A DNA stretch of 64,000 bases from Rhipicephalus microplus (lineage: Eukaryota > Arthropoda > Arachnida > Ixodida > Ixodidae). Of the stretch, positions 1 to 12,060 are shown in pieces. The notes beneath the pieces were generated by a model. The model saw nothing but the letters and a program-made list of their open reading frames with translations. It searched no databases and was not told the DNA's origin. Position 1 is the stretch's first letter, and every line of letters starts with the position of its first letter. The DNA lies in NCBI RefSeq assembly GCF_043290135.1, contig NC_134707.1:82755447-82819446 (forward strand), read 5' to 3'. The position numbers and the translations under genes are program-made.

Positions 1-2682
1 TGCTGTGTCAATTCAAGACATATCCTTGGACATGAAGCATTGTACGAAAGGCAATCGAGGACAGAAATGAAAAGCGAACTTTCTTGGCACAAGAGCTGGA
101 CCTCACAACGTTAGGCAAAATTTCTTGAGACGCGCACTCATGTGAACTCTCCGTATGGTTGGGCATGAACGTAAACCTTCCATAAAAGCATCCAGAACAC
201 CACAGCGATTAGAATATAATAAAGACAAAGAATAGAGGTTCGAAAATTTTTAGGCATTCCTATGTTCCGTTTTATCACATTCGTCTTTTGTGCCGTAATT
301 CTCTGGTGTCAAGCAAAAAGCGTACAAAATATAGAAAAGGGCTACTGGTTGTTGTGGGTCACATCACGTCTGGTTCATTAGTTATTCACAAACGCACGAC
401 CTACAGACTTACCGCGTGCAAGTATGGTCTTTGAAGTCTATAAACTTCACTATCTGTGACGTTGTTGAGGCCGTTAGCAACAATGAATGTAAACGTGCAC
501 CAGCTACTCTTGACGCATGCCAATTTTTTGTATTTTCTGGTGATATGAACTCACAATGATACGAACATTTTTGATCACTCTGTGGCGTTTTTATTACGGG
601 TATCTCACTGCAGTTGCCAGCGTTTCGATAGGAAACCCATATGCATCAACCAGAAATGTACGAGGTTGCGATGCGCTTTGGTAGCACTGTTTTCTGAGCA
701 GGTAGCGAGAGATAAAATGTATAGAATAAACATTACGCCTTTAGTATACAAACACGCATCCTCACTATGTTTTTCTCCTAAAAAGTAGTTCTGGTGGGGG
801 GGATATTCAGAAGGTACACCTATGTCACCCACTGTCAAGCCATAACTACCTAGCTGACCATGCTGAAAACGTTTGTCGTACAAGGGTTTATACTAAAAAA
901 GCAGGTGTAAGCACTTATGAAAAAAATGTGGTTCTGAACCTAGGTAAGATAGACACACAAAAGATATAGAAAAGGGAGGAAGGTTAACTAGACTACGTCT
1001 AGTTTTCACCCTTACAAATGGGGAGGTAATAAGAGACTAAAACAGAGAGACTTCATAACAATCTCATAATGCAGAGTCTCTATTACCGTCTCAGACAGAG
1101 TTATGCAATATATTCAGTGGCGTTTTGAGATCAAATAACATGGAAAAAATCGGCAATATTGCCCCATCAATGACATTCACTGTCTTTTATATGATGAAGC
1201 CATCTGAGTGGACTGATTGCCTCGCAAGAACGGTTATCATTAACAAGTTCTGAGTGTGCATAGAGGTTAAAGTAGGAATTTCAATCGTTTTTCAAAAAAA
1301 TGTACAAATACAAACGCAGATATTTGAATTTAAATGCCTTCTCTATTTCAGGAAGTGGCATTGAAGCGTCATCTAATGATGGGAATCATTATTGACAAGG
1401 CTGTGTTTGATCGAAAAATTATGCTTACATTTTGAAGGAGATAACCTGGCCCTTTGCGATCCCTGGACTCTCATTAAACACCTCAATTATGCAGACTGTA
1501 AATTTACGTTTTCCACATAAACGCGGACTTGTCCTGGTGAAACACTGCGTAGCCCTCTTGGCACACGTGGCAGAGTATACTCTCTACAGTTTAGCTTACT
1601 TGTGGCACGGAGACGGGCTCAGTAGAAGCATTCTATCAAACATGCCCGAACAGAGCACAATTCGCAGCTTGGATAATTCAATGGTATTCTGCACCATCGA
1701 TAGTTTCCACAGAAGCATGGGTAATCCCAAAGTAGGTTATTTTGTGGTGCCTGGTATGTCTGATCGTTTTCAAGCGTTTTCGTTTGAAAAAGAACAGAAA
1801 ATAATGTAGGAACATACACCTACGTCTAGGGTCTTCATGCTTCCAGAATGAATGGTCAAGGTTTGTAAAGGTCTTCGCTTGAATGTGGAGGTGAAATATT
1901 GCGTCACCATATGCGCCTTCTTGAACTGTGTTCTCGAGCTATTGTACCCTATAGCGACCAACAATGGTGCCAGTCTTTTATAATGAATGGTATTTGTCAT
2001 ATATTTGTCATGAAAGATTTTTTGATAGAGCACTGCAGAAAAAAAATGTTTTCCTTGAACAGTGACTGTGAGACAGGAAAGAGTATTAGGACATTGAACA
2101 AATGCTGGATTTGAAATTCGGGTAAGCTATAATCGATTACTCTCAATAAAATGTAGAACGTAAAAACCAGCACATGAGCAGAAGCAATGCAAATACCAAT
2201 GTCATTTGCCACCTGATAATATGATGAAGCAATTACACCAATAAACTATGACCCAAATCAACTTGATCTTTTATGACTCACAGCGAAATTGCGCTCTTGC
2301 GAAGACGATGGACAGGTAAGTATGACATTTTACTATGCTAAAAAAGAACGACTCAAAACAAATTTATGTGCCATGCAGTACTTTTAACGGTGAACACAGA
2401 CGATGGCAATTTACATTTGAGAGACTTGAATTAACGTCGACGTGCTCAGTGTTCATCCGAAAAAATGCGCATATTAAAAAGAAAAATACGGTATCAGGAA
2501 TTGCTAATAAGCGTTCTGCACAGCAGGCAGGTATTCTAACGAAGTGCCAGGCCAGTTCTCGAAGTTGCTTTTGAAAATGACCCTATGCAGATGTAATATA
2601 TGTAGGACGCCAAATATAGTTGCAGTGCTGCCTACCTCAATTTATAACACAACAATAAACATCACAAATGTCCTTTTATGGT
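1..2682. other. Unrecognised AT-rich stretch
   Basis: I see no supported gene or repeat. A 125-codon open frame on the plus strand at 1432-1809 has no recognisable domain, no clear codon bias and is probably chance. A good splice-donor-like site (ACAG|GTAAGTATG) occurs at about 2314-2323 but I cannot tie it to a coding exon. Confidence 0.5.
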
Positions 2683-2925
2683 ATTGATTTATATGTGGCT
2701 TTTAACGTTCCGAAACCACCATATCATAATTAGAGACGATGAGGGCTGCAGAAAGTTCGACCACCTGGGGTCGTTTAACGTGCACCAAAATCTGTGCACA
2801 TGGGCGTACAGCATTTTCGGCTAATTGACATTGCAGCTGCCACAGCCAGAATTCGATCCCACTACCTGGGGGTCAACAACTGAGTACCTTAGCAATTGAC
2901 AAACAAGTACTTTAGCCACTGACCA
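2683..2925 (-). repeat. Ruka-type SINE copy, old
   Basis: Read on the minus strand this has a tRNA-like head with a B-box-like stretch, followed by the body shared by all copies in the window (a cagattt-type core, the caggtggtcgaa block and a tail with attgattt on the plus strand). It is well diverged and the tRNA head contains a short internal duplication of the gtacttagcca segment. No target duplication is visible, so it is an old insertion. SINEs encode no protein and are mobilised by LINE enzymes. Confidence 0.8.
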
Positions 2926-3839
2926 GCTCTGACAAGTCATTTATACCCAGCAATGGCATGCACGGACATCGGTAATCCAGATGTGACAGCGTTGAGAGAA
3001 ACGGACATCGGTAGCATAGACCAGAGGAATGCAAACAATAGATATAAAGATATCAGTCGGAACTGAATCAAACCATTCTGCATGGCCATGAAGTATTCTA
3101 CCGCAGAGCCACGGCAGGTCTCGAAACTGCCTTAAAAAAGACCTTGTGCAGGCGTATTGTTGGTGAAACATCAGTAATAGTTGAGGTGGTGGCTAATTTA
3201 TAAACATTACTCAACTAATTATATGACACAGGCTCAACCTCGGACAAACGTCAGTTGTGTAATTATGCGCCATCCAGTAAAGCTGGTCTTGGCCATGGTA
3301 GACATGGCTATGCCACCCTCTCAAGCATAAGCGCTGTATCTCATTTTACCACTTCTGGTATTGGTAATAGCCAAGTTTCAGCGTGCATCGTTAAGCAACT
3401 GAACCGGTCATACAAAATGAGTGCAACTGTACACCATATATATGTACGTACAACTTTCTTACACATAGTTAGCGTCATTTCGGAAGGTATCATTTATTAC
3501 AAAGATAACAGCAGTCGCCTCTTTTCGGCTTGCTTCGCTGACATCGATTACCATGGTAGGTGTTGGCTGAGTTTATTTTTCTTTTTTTCTGCTTCAGAGA
3601 AGAGCCTTATGTGCCTGTACTCTACCGTCACCGTCATCGTCGAAGCTGCATGCGCTAAGCAAACGCACCGAGCAAAACAAAAGGTGTGCGCTTTCGCACA
3701 GCGGAAGTGCAGGCAGTGTGGAAGATGGCTCACCCCGCGCCGCGCGCACTTCACACTCACGCGCCTATTTGTTCCTGCCGCCAAGCGCAAAGCATCCTGC
3801 GCTCTTGCTTGCCAACCTACCACCTTCATAAGAGCTAGC
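2926..3839. other. Unrecognised stretch
   Basis: No supported feature. The last ~250 bases are GC-richer than the surroundings and may be the 5' part of the LINE relic that follows, but I cannot align it to anything. A 259-codon open frame crossing this stretch is discussed under rejected items. Confidence 0.4.
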
Positions 3840-4675
3840 ATCAGTACATGCGCGGTGTGGATGGCGACCTTAGAGACGACGAGCTGCTTCATTATTGTGT
3901 CGAGTGTCTCAGTGGTGTTTGCTGCCAGGACCGTAAATACAGTACGCTACAGTTTGCTGGCACTGTTCCACCGGAGAAAGTGGGCCTCTACAAGCTTCAG
4001 TTTCGAGTGCGTCCCGCAAGACCACACCCACTGAAATGCCTGCAGTGTGGTGGCCTCAATCACGCGACAGCCACTTGAAGGTGTCCCTATTACCGTAGCT
4101 GTGGCACTGCACGTACGCGTCCGCTTCAGCTACGGGAGGTGCGGGGTTCGATCCCCAGTGCCGGCCGGCCACCCACCGGTAGGTAAACAGGGCACAGGCG
4201 GGCTTTGAGGGGCTGTGACGCGTCGCCTCAGTGGTGAAGCTTACTCTGCCTGGAGGACTTCAACCCGTTGCGCGGGGACCCGGGGAAAGTGTCGCTATTA
4301 CTGCCTACGTGGCGGTAGGAGCCACCCCTCAACAGATAGTTGCGCTGTGAATGCTCAATGTGTAAACTGGAGTAACAGCCACTCTGCGAACACACCTGCC
4401 TGTCGTAAATGGCAAGAGGAACGCAGGGAGGCGACCATCATTGCCTCTTCTATAGTCCCACTATCAAGGCGAGCTGTGCACGCAGCGGTACATGAGGAGA
4501 GTCACTTCCGCTTTGCGGGCCTTTCTGTCGTCAGTCTAGGCATCCGCGCTTATATCCAGGCTTCCTGGAGTGCATCACGTCTTGCATCGATTCTTGTTCA
4601 CCAGCAGGTTGGTGGCCATGAGATGCTAGCGGGTCCCTACCCCAAGGCGTCTCCTGTTTCCCAGTTTTAGACTAT
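3840..4675 (+). pseudogene. LINE ORF1 (gag-like, zinc-knuckle) fragment
   Basis: Two reading-frame segments resemble the nucleic-acid-binding ORF1 of tick LINEs. The first (3848-4078) has a typical pre-knuckle stretch (GLYKLQFRVRPARPHPLKC) leading into a CLQCGGLNHATAT knuckle that is cut by a stop exactly where the last cysteine is expected. The second (4215-4670) holds the remaining knuckle-like cysteines (SHPSTDSCAVNAQCVNWSNSH, then PAC) and a basic helix (KWQEERREATI). A tRNA-like block sits between them. ORF1 proteins bind the element RNA and chaperone integration. This copy is broken by stops, a frameshift and an insertion, and I see no matching ORF2, so it is dead. The clade is uncertain. 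Confidence 0.7.
4118..4210 (+). repeat. tRNA-like SINE piece inside LINE ORF1
   Basis: The stretch contains a B-box-like ggttcgatccc followed by a cagtgccggc block and interrupts the zinc-knuckle region of the LINE ORF1 fragment. It differs from the Ruka-type copies and may be a second SINE family. No target duplication is visible. Confidence 0.35.
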
Positions 4676-5857
4676 CTTCAGAGCTCATGGTGACACTGTG
4701 TGATGATCCACGAGACTCTATCTCATGGCATCGCTGAAGCTTACGCTGCGGGCCGTATGTGAGCTGCTCCCATGGACAGTACACTGAAAGAGATACGTCT
4801 TTCGGTTGGTGGTCGGCAAAACACTCCCAGCCACCATGCCTAGCGGGACAACGGTGCAGCTGCCACCCACTTGTTTAGCACCTACCTGTGGCTACGCTAA
4901 GAAAACTCCTATTTCATTCCCACTACCACGCTCGCGTCAAGGCGGTTCACTTCCTTGGGGGCTTTAAAATGAACTACGAGCCACAGGAGCCATACGCCAC
5001 TCACCTTATTCCTCTCCTTTCAATATTTACGTTCCTCTTCTCTTTGCACTACAGACGCTGAGACGGCTGCATCAACTGTGTCCTCAATTCCTTTACTCAA
5101 CCGCTCATCCTCCTCATGAGAATAGCCGTATGCGTTTCATTTCCAAAGAGCATCGCTCATTGATTGTATTCATTCACGGAACAGCTAGTGTAACCAGCAC
5201 AACCACAAATACGCATTTATTGTGCTGTATTTTTTTAATTGCATAGAAAGCACGACATCATTTTATATCTGCAGTGGCAGGACACGTAGGGCACGCTCAT
5301 TGTTATATTGAACCTGGGTAGATTTTAATAATTAACGCGTATCCGAACAGGTAGAAGCAGCTGGCAGAATCAATAATTTATGGATACGTGTTTGTTCACG
5401 AGGCTATTATTTCTCATTCGCCAGAAGCGGGAAGATGAGGCACTACTTTTATTGATTTTAAATGACAATTCTTACTGGCAATGAAATGTCAAGGGCGAAC
5501 TGGGTAAAACGGCAGCCCAGGAAAGATACGAGGAAAAAGACTCGTGGCAAAAAGCAAGCTGAATATTTCGTAAGTGAGCATTAGTACTTTACATGCATTT
5601 GCAATTTTTGTTCTTGAACTCACGAATCAGTACGCACCTTTGCTGTGAAGCGATTTTTCGCGTACACCCTTTCAATCTATACCGCGTAAATTGAGCCCCA
5701 TTGATCCTTTTTTTTGGTTTGTATTCTATTTAAATTACGATTTGTTAGTGATTTTAAAATTTCCGCTGTTCAGTTAAGTTAAAACTCTTTGGCCCCCTCC
5801 TTATTGCTCATTTTGTGAGTGCGTTGACTGACTTGGAACATTGCTACTTGCACTCAG
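4676..5857. other. LINE remnant grading into unrecognised DNA
   Basis: The first ~370 bases may continue the LINE ORF1 C-terminus in broken frames. The rest is AT-rich with no feature I can support. Confidence 0.3.
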
Positions 5858-5930
5858 CTGTAGAGGAATGGGCAGAGAAGACCCCGATTACTTTCATAAC
5901 TACCTGTGCGATAATATCTGTTTTGCAATT
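5858..5930 (+). CDS. Candidate internal exon, Cys-containing
   Basis: An open 73-base stretch lies between an acceptor-like site (tacttgcactcag) and a donor (ATT|GTGAGTC). It starts in phase 2 and ends in phase 0. The 24 codons include three cysteines and a stretch DYFHNYLCDNICF. Short cysteine-bearing exons are common in tick secreted proteins, but I do not recognise the family and cannot link it to a partner exon. It could be chance. RNA evidence would decide. Confidence 0.22.
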
Positions 5931-6379
5931 GTGAGTCAAGTACGCTCGACAAGTTTTTTGTTTCACAAGCTGTATGAAAATTTCATACACTTGTGGAACA
6001 ACCTTATAACATCCCACAACGTTTCCCCTTGACTCTCATTTGTTTGACTGCTTTTGCTAGACTAGTCTTTTTAATTGGAACACAACATTGAAGTTAGATG
6101 CCAGAACCAACCTTCGATGAGGGCGATCTGTCAAGACTTATTAAAACATTTTCAGCGAGTGCATCTTTAAGAATGCACGGTTAATACTTACTGGATCGTT
6201 TTCCCTGAAAGCATTAAAGTGAAAACGCCGGCGCAGTGCCCTTTTTCTGTTTTGTGAATATTAGGTAATTTATATTTTTATTTATTTATTTATTCTAAAA
6301 TACTGCAGCCTTGATAAGCTATCGCAGAAGTGGAAACAGAATACAAAACAAATCGCAATACTAGGCAAGAGGTACAGCG
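5931..6379. other. Unrecognised AT-rich stretch
   Basis: Only a short (TTTA)n tract at about 6275-6296 stands out. Confidence 0.4.
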
Positions 6380-7040
6380 CCTAAAGATCAGTGATTAGTG
6401 ATGTACAAAATGAGTTTATCACGTGATAAAGATTTAACATGGCAGAGAAACGCATTCCATAATTCTATAGTGCGGAAAAAAACTGTATATGAGTTTGTTC
6501 GGCGATTAAACGGAGGCATGTTCGAATCTTGATGATGTCTGGTGAAAATTGGCTTGGCAGGTGTGATGTAGCTGTTGAGTAAAGAAAGTCGTGGACTGTA
6601 AATGAGAATGTAAAAGAATTTTAACGATTCGACGTGGCGACGAAAAGAGAGAGTAGTAAGCTGAAGGCTATTAAAATGAAAACTAGGTGAAAAATACATG
6701 TGAGAGCGTCGTTATATGCAGCGTGCTGCTTTCTTTTGGACGGAGTCAGTTTTTCTTGATAACAAATATTCTGTGAGGACTCCATATGACAGAGCTCTAC
6801 TCGAGTATTGCACGAACTAAGGTTTCGTAAGTCAGGAGCTTAATGTTAGTTGGGGCCAAGCGTAGAGTACGTTGTAGGTACCCCAGTATTCTAATTGTAC
6901 GGCTCACCCGAAGGCTGTTGGATCCAGTCCCGGCCTCGGCGGCGTATTTCAGATGAAGGGAAAAATGCTCGAGGTGCTTTTGCCTATATTAACAATTTGG
7001 GAGTCTACCAAGACTTCAGTAAGGTATTTATCACACAGAA
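6380..7040 (-). pseudogene. LINE ORF2 C-terminal fragment (Jockey/CR1-like)
   Basis: On the minus strand, broken frames give the post-reverse-transcriptase region common to Jockey and CR1 type LINEs. One piece reads ILGYLQRTLRLAPTNIKLLT, then VIWSPH and a stretch rich in arginine and leucine (TTLSFRRHVESLKFF) ending in a tail with WNAF-type residues, some of it in alternate frames. The catalytic palm domain is missing. Several stops and frameshifts show that it is dead. The SINE piece at 6900-6990 interrupts its 5' part. The exact clade cannot be fixed from this much sequence. Confidence 0.65.
6900..6990 (+). repeat. tRNA-derived SINE fragment
   Basis: The order cccgaaggctg-ttggatccagtcccggcc-tcggcgg followed by a cagatgaagg...aaatgctcgagg block matches the tRNA B-box region and start of body of a tick SINE related to but distinct from the Ruka copies. 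It is short and decayed. Confidence 0.4.
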
Positions 7041-7091
7041 ATGACGTTGAAAAAATGCGTACGATCAGAAGTTAGAGGAAAAATTTTCTCT

Positions 7092-7166
7092 CGGCAGGAT
7101 TCGAACCCATGACCACAGGGTGCTTGACAACAGACGCCGGGCGCTCCTACCTCTGTACCGCGGTAC
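7092..7166 (-). repeat. tRNA-like sequence (SINE head or tRNA pseudogene)
   Basis: Read on the minus strand, this has an A-box-like acagaggtaggagcgcc and a consensus-quality B box gggttcgaatcc at tRNA-like spacing. The acceptor stem does not pair well and there is no discriminator or CCA context, so it is unlikely to be a working tRNA gene. A diverged relative occurs at 28345-28412, which suggests a repeat family. Confidence 0.5.
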
Positions 7167-8231
7167 TATACGTTGTATGTGCGAAATTGTATGCCTTTCA
7201 TATTTACCACTCTCCTCTTGAAGCATTCCTCGTAAAGAGAAATAATGCACCATGACCACGACATCCACCCTCGGTTTCTTCAACGCCTCTTCTCTACACG
7301 TCTGTTCCATTCGGTGCGTTTGCAATGAGAGAAGTGCGATTTTTTAGTGGTTTAAGAATCTCCAGGTCACGACCTTACCTCAAGCGTCGGTGTTGCTCAT
7401 AGAATCGATTCGTGTCAAAAATAGCTCTGCAACACATGAAGTAACGCGCCTAGACAAAACAAAAATACGAAGAGCGTTGTCTTTCCTCAAGGTCTTGCAG
7501 AGGTGTTTCAATAACTCGAACATACCCTGATTCGGTGACTTTAGCCCTAGTTCCGCGTCCAACCTGTCACGCTTTTTTGGCTGTCGTCGTTTTCTTTGGT
7601 TGCGCTCACATCAATATCTTCTAGAGCTGCCACAAGCATCTATGACCAGAATAGCTTGTTTGATTAATAATGATGGAACGTAGTCACCGAGATGAATATG
7701 TATGACTAAGCGTCAACCTGACTACATTCATGCTGAGCAAAGCATACCTGTCAAACACCAATAGAGATTGCAGACGCTCTGCTATATTATCAGGACAATA
7801 AATTAAGGACAAGTAAGCACAATAGATAAAGGTACAAATGATTAGCGACAATAGGGTGGGGACACATTCCACTTTCATGTTTTACCGATTCCTATGACGG
7901 AGGAGTCAACCATATTTTGTTAGGTTTTTGCTAAAAAATTTCAACTGGTCGCGATTTCCTAAGACCTCCACTACAGCGTCTATCATACACTGATGACGGT
8001 TAAATTTTAGGATGTTAGCCACCAACAATTATTAGGATCACTACTTTCGGCGTCTTTATACAAGCCCATAACGGTATGCCAATCTCAACAATAAATAAAT
8101 CAATAAATAAATGGTGACTGAATGTAGCTTTTTATCTTGCCATTTCTGTAGTCTTCATCTGCCATCATTCTCTCTGGTAGATACTTCGTGGGTCAGCTTT
8201 TTGTGGTTGGTCAGCAACGCATTTTAACGCC
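7167..8231. other. Unrecognised stretch
   Basis: No supported gene. A short (AAAT)n tract lies near 8090-8112. Confidence 0.4.
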
Positions 8232-8310
8232 ATGTGGAAGCTCTTCGCATTTGTGACGTTCATGGCAAATGTGATGAATCCTGGCTCATCGTGCAATCAG
8301 CAACTTCCAG
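8232..8310 (+). CDS. Candidate first exon encoding a signal peptide
   Basis: An ATG opens a 79-base stretch whose first residues (MWKLFAFVTFMANVM) form a short charged start followed by a hydrophobic core, then small residues and a cysteine (SSCNQQLPG). It ends at a good donor (CCAG|GTAAAGTG) in phase 1. This is the usual form of a first exon of a secreted tick protein. An acceptor at 17560 would keep the phase but reaches a stop after 20 codons without an obvious donor, so no full gene model can be built. I do not recognise the family. Confidence 0.3.
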
Positions 8311-9304
8311 GTAAAGTGCTAATTGACGTTACGTACAACGTCATGCTAGTATAGCGTCTCAATATTCTATAGGCGGTAATATAGCTTGATGCTTCGTATT
8401 GTGATTCTAGCTACACAAATAAACATAAATTGTAATGCAAATAGGATTAAGAAAGAGTGTCGTATTGAGTTAAGTACTCATTAATACATTATCCTATAAC
8501 ACTAATTTGTTGCTTCCCCCTTTGAAACTGAGATTTGTTTTACCACTCTATACTAGTAGTCTCAAACTTGTCTCAGGCAGCGGGCTGCAGTGGCAGAATG
8601 GAGTCCCACAAGAGGTGGGTGAAAGAAGAGTACCAGAAAGAGCGATAGTTAAGCTAGGGTTAGTTTGTAAACATTGTCAGCAAACACCACACTTGAAAGG
8701 AAGCGTCACATATCTCCTATATGGGTCAGTCTTAAAGAAATTGCGGGAGGCCAGGATTCCATCCGACAACATCTGAGTATGAATCCCCAACATGAATGCT
8801 ACTCGGACGCTGATTCTCAAGTATTGCTGTCGTTTCCTGGCTATGCTTCTACGATTGAGTGATTGATTGAACCACCTGTAGAGGCTGCCAGTTACAATAG
8901 GCAAAGTGCTCGGACCATGACCACATTCTGATAATCAAAGGCATGCAGTGAATGTTTTTCGTGATCTTTAATGAACACAAATTGAATGAACTGCCTTTAA
9001 TTCCTACTGCTCCTTGCCGTAGCGCTAAGACATTTATGAGCATATCTCGTAGTCAAAATGTAAGTGCATGAAACATTACCTGTGCAGACTCTCTTCAGGA
9101 TGTGATCATGCTGCATGAACTGGACTACGCCCATGGACTTCGCTCGTGCATAAAACGGCCTATATTGTACTTATACACAGTGCTCCTGATTATTTTTTGC
9201 CATTTTATTCTTACGTAAATTTTGAGCTGTTTGTTTGTATCTTGTATATTACTACCATGATGTTCGCATAAGTGGCTGTAACGTAGCCTGGCTTTCCTGA
9301 TTTT
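8311..9304. other. Unrecognised stretch
   Basis: No supported feature. It would be intron if the exon at 8232-8310 is real. An 89-codon plus-strand open frame at 8507-8776 has no recognisable domain. Confidence 0.35.
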
Positions 9305-10698
9305 TATGTTGCGAATCTTGGTGAAAACGCGATGATGTCGTCTAAGCAGTACAAGCAAGCACACGACTTGAAGCCGCGCAGAAGCGAATCCACCACGCGC
9401 TGAAAATTGGCCGGCGCATTGCAACGCCCAATCCATATCATTTTGAATGGTATAACGCATCGGTGGTTACAAATGCAATTTCCTCTCGGTGCCGTTGGTT
9501 AACAGCGATCTGCGAATAACTAGATCGAAAGACAATGGACGACAAAAACTTGGTGCCATGAAGGCAGTCAAGGGCATCGTCTATTCTTGCTAAGGGGTAA
9601 ACGTCCTTCTTAGTGACCTTGTTGTGATGTCTATAGTCAACGCAAAACTGCCACGTATTGTCATTTTTCTCTTAAAAGCATGACCGGGGATGGCCACGGA
9701 CTAAATGAGTGTTCGACGGCACCTTTGGCGAACATTTTCTCGGCCTCTCGACATCGAGGACATCGGCATCGAGGACATCGATGTTCGGCATCGAGGACAC
9801 AATAAGAGCGGCAATGTATTGGGTTGGAATCGCCGGTACTAGTATGATGGGTTACAACTGTTGCATGCCCTAAGGGCTGTTGCCAAAATCAAGTATATCC
9901 GCATAAAATGTCGAGATACAGTGGAGATTTTTTGTGCTTCAGCAGGCGAAAGAGCGGGGGGTATCATTTTGGCAATGTCGATTCTTGAAAGGGTGGGCGC
10001 ACCGAGCGAGTTGACGTGCGGGGTAAGTTGTTCGGCTGACAGTTTAGAGATGCAAGATTAGAGACTCTTGCAATGACGACATGACGCCTAGTTTAATACC
10101 AGCAGGCAGCAGGTGGGTGGTAAAACCTAAGTTAAAAAAAACGACAAATAGGTCTGGTTGTGGCGTCCCCTCACCAGGGTGTGTGGGACAGCAATGTAAT
10201 TCTTTAACACAACGTCGGTAATGGGTGAAACGGCATATTCACCATTGCGCACTGGCAAATCACACATGAGCTGCACATAAATAGTGGCTTGTGGCGGAAG
10301 ATGCAATAACTCGGTGGCACATAGGGGGCTTTGAGCGTCACGGGCAACGACGGCGTCAAAAGGCAGTTTCAGCTGAAGGAGGCCCTTCGAGCAGTCGATA
10401 AGGGTGGAGTGCACCGAGAGAAAGTCGAAACCGAAAATCACGTCATGTAGGCGCCACTATAGAGCACGATGAAAAATATGACAGTCTGACGGCCAGCAAT
10501 ACTGATGCGAGAGGCGCACATGCCGAGAACTGCAGATGTGCTCTCATCGGCAACTGTTACTGCACCCTTAAGAGGAGGCCTGATCACTTTGCGCAGCTTA
10601 ATACAGAGAGCAGCACTCACGACTGAAATTTGCGCGCCAGTCTCTATGATGGCTGCAACGACTATGTCATCCACAAAAGGTCTAAAAATTTGGGGCAA
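9305..10698 (-). pseudogene. Gypsy pol fragment: protease and reverse transcriptase
   Basis: The protease segment (10698-10438) carries ETGAQISVVSAAL, where the catalytic DTGA triad has become ETGA, and continues into the flap and C-terminal helix region. The next frame (10441-10127) reads IFGFDFLSVHSTLIDC and LKLPFD, typical of the protease-to-RT linker. Downstream, in alternate frames, are a DYRHHNKVTKKDVYPL-like finger motif near 9580-9660 and a YCLDDIIAFS active-site motif at 9331-9351. The frames change at least three times, so no enzyme can be made. Confidence 0.8.
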
Positions 10699-10872
10699 GT
10701 AGAAATCGTCAGCAGAGGATTGACAGACCGGGTCGTTAAGGCAGCATCACTTCCGGGAGCTCAATGGCCTAGTTTCCTCAGGTTGAAGGCCCAGGTCATG
10801 CAGGGAACGTGGATCAAGAAATCATCGGCGAGAGAAATTGGCGGCCTTGGGGTGATGGTGATCGGTTGAACA

Positions 10873-11966
10873 TTAGGCTCTGAACGTTACTAGCAGCAGG
10901 CTGCGGATTGTATGGAGTAGAAAACCAGCAAGAAGTGCCTTCAAAGCGACGCCCTGTCTCAGTGTTGCAGGACGAATTTGACGTCTAACAATCGCCACAG
11001 TAGCGCGCATTGTGTCCGGCGCGAAAACAATGGAAGCAGATTCATCGATCATGCGACATTCGCCATTAAACGGGGTTTCGGTAGCAGAAAGGGTAGCGTG
11101 GAGCGTACACCGGGTCTGGTTAAATGAATCCGAACTGTCGAAAGTGTGAACAGCGAAAACAGGAGTGATGCCGAGATTTGCAATTTCTTGGTGAACGACG
11201 GCTTGTATGTGAGATACGGTGAATGCATCAAATTCAGGGCCGCCGGAAGCGATGGCTACAGGAGCCATTGCTTCGAGTTCGCGGTCGACAATTCGGGGGA
11301 CGTTGCCGGATGATGTAGCTTGCGCGAACTGGGGTGAGTCTTCACAGGTGCATGTGGCTGCAGTATTAGGCAGACGCGCAAACTGGTGGCTGATGCGATG
11401 GCTCTTGGCGTGCTTGAAGCGTTGACATTCCTTCACACCCACGTCGACCGTGACGCAGTCCTTAACGATCAACAGATTAAAGACATCATCGGCAATTTTC
11501 TTTAATATGGGGGCGATTTTGTCAGTTTCTCTCATATTCTCATGATCTTTTCGACAAAGGTCCAGTATGTCCTGTATATAAGAAACACATATGACTCCGT
11601 CGATGTCAGCACGCAGCATTCCAGGTCTTTCCACGCGGCCTGCTGTCACCCAATTGGCCTAGTGAACAACACGACAAGCTTCAGTTTGCAAATGCCCCAG
11701 CTGGTCAACTCCGACTCAAGCGTCTCATACTGGACTAGTGCCGTATTCCTCAAGTAAAACAGAACGTTGCCTAGCATCAACGTTGGGTCCCACCTATATT
11801 ATTCGCTGACGCACTCGCACGATGCGACCTAATCTTCCACATTCACCTTGTCTTTGCCGGTGCCCGAGAAGGTTCCGGGGTCTTGTGGAGGCAGGAGAAT
11901 CAGAGGAGGCAGTGGCTGCCGCTGCTGCGGCTGCTCTTGCCGTTGTAGGTTGGCCTGTTGAGCCAT
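10873..11966 (-). pseudogene. Gypsy gag remnant
   Basis: From an ATG at 11966, a glutamine- and proline-rich leader runs into FSGTGKDKVNVED followed by an in-frame stop, then a capsid-like helical region. The longest clean segment is 258 codons (11649-10873) with YIQDILDLCRK, LKKIADDVFNLLIVKDC and KECQRFKHAKSHRI. These are hallmarks of Gag in tick Gypsy elements as I know them. Gag would form the particle around element RNA. At least two stops lie within 150 codons of the start. No intact zinc knuckle is visible. Confidence 0.75.
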
Positions 11967-12060
11967 TGCAGAAAAAATGACAATGGCGGCCGGTCTGACA
12001 TTCCGTGTTGGTTTGCCAGAAGAACCAGGTAGGCGTACCCAGCACCTCCACCGACAATCT

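Larger units (their letters stand above)
9305..12060 (-). mobile_element. Ty3/Gypsy LTR retrotransposon remnant, 5' part
   Basis: Gag, protease and the first part of reverse transcriptase occur in the usual order, reading leftward on the minus strand. The element is cut off just after the reverse transcriptase active site, so RNase H and integrase are missing. A gtggaggtgctgggt block just upstream of gag (12037-12055) may be the start of the internal region, with LTR beyond it, but I cannot find a second LTR. All reading frames are broken. This is a dead 5' fragment. Confidence 0.8.

Noticed and set aside
2284..2316. 32-base mini-exon before a strong GTAAGT donor
   Set aside because: The acceptor is weak and no neighbouring exon can be joined; single donor-like sites are common by chance.
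3255..4034. 259-codon plus-strand open frame
   Set aside because: Its 3' part overlaps the LINE ORF1 fragment in a different frame, where the LINE frame makes clear protein sense; the rest has no domain or codon signal.
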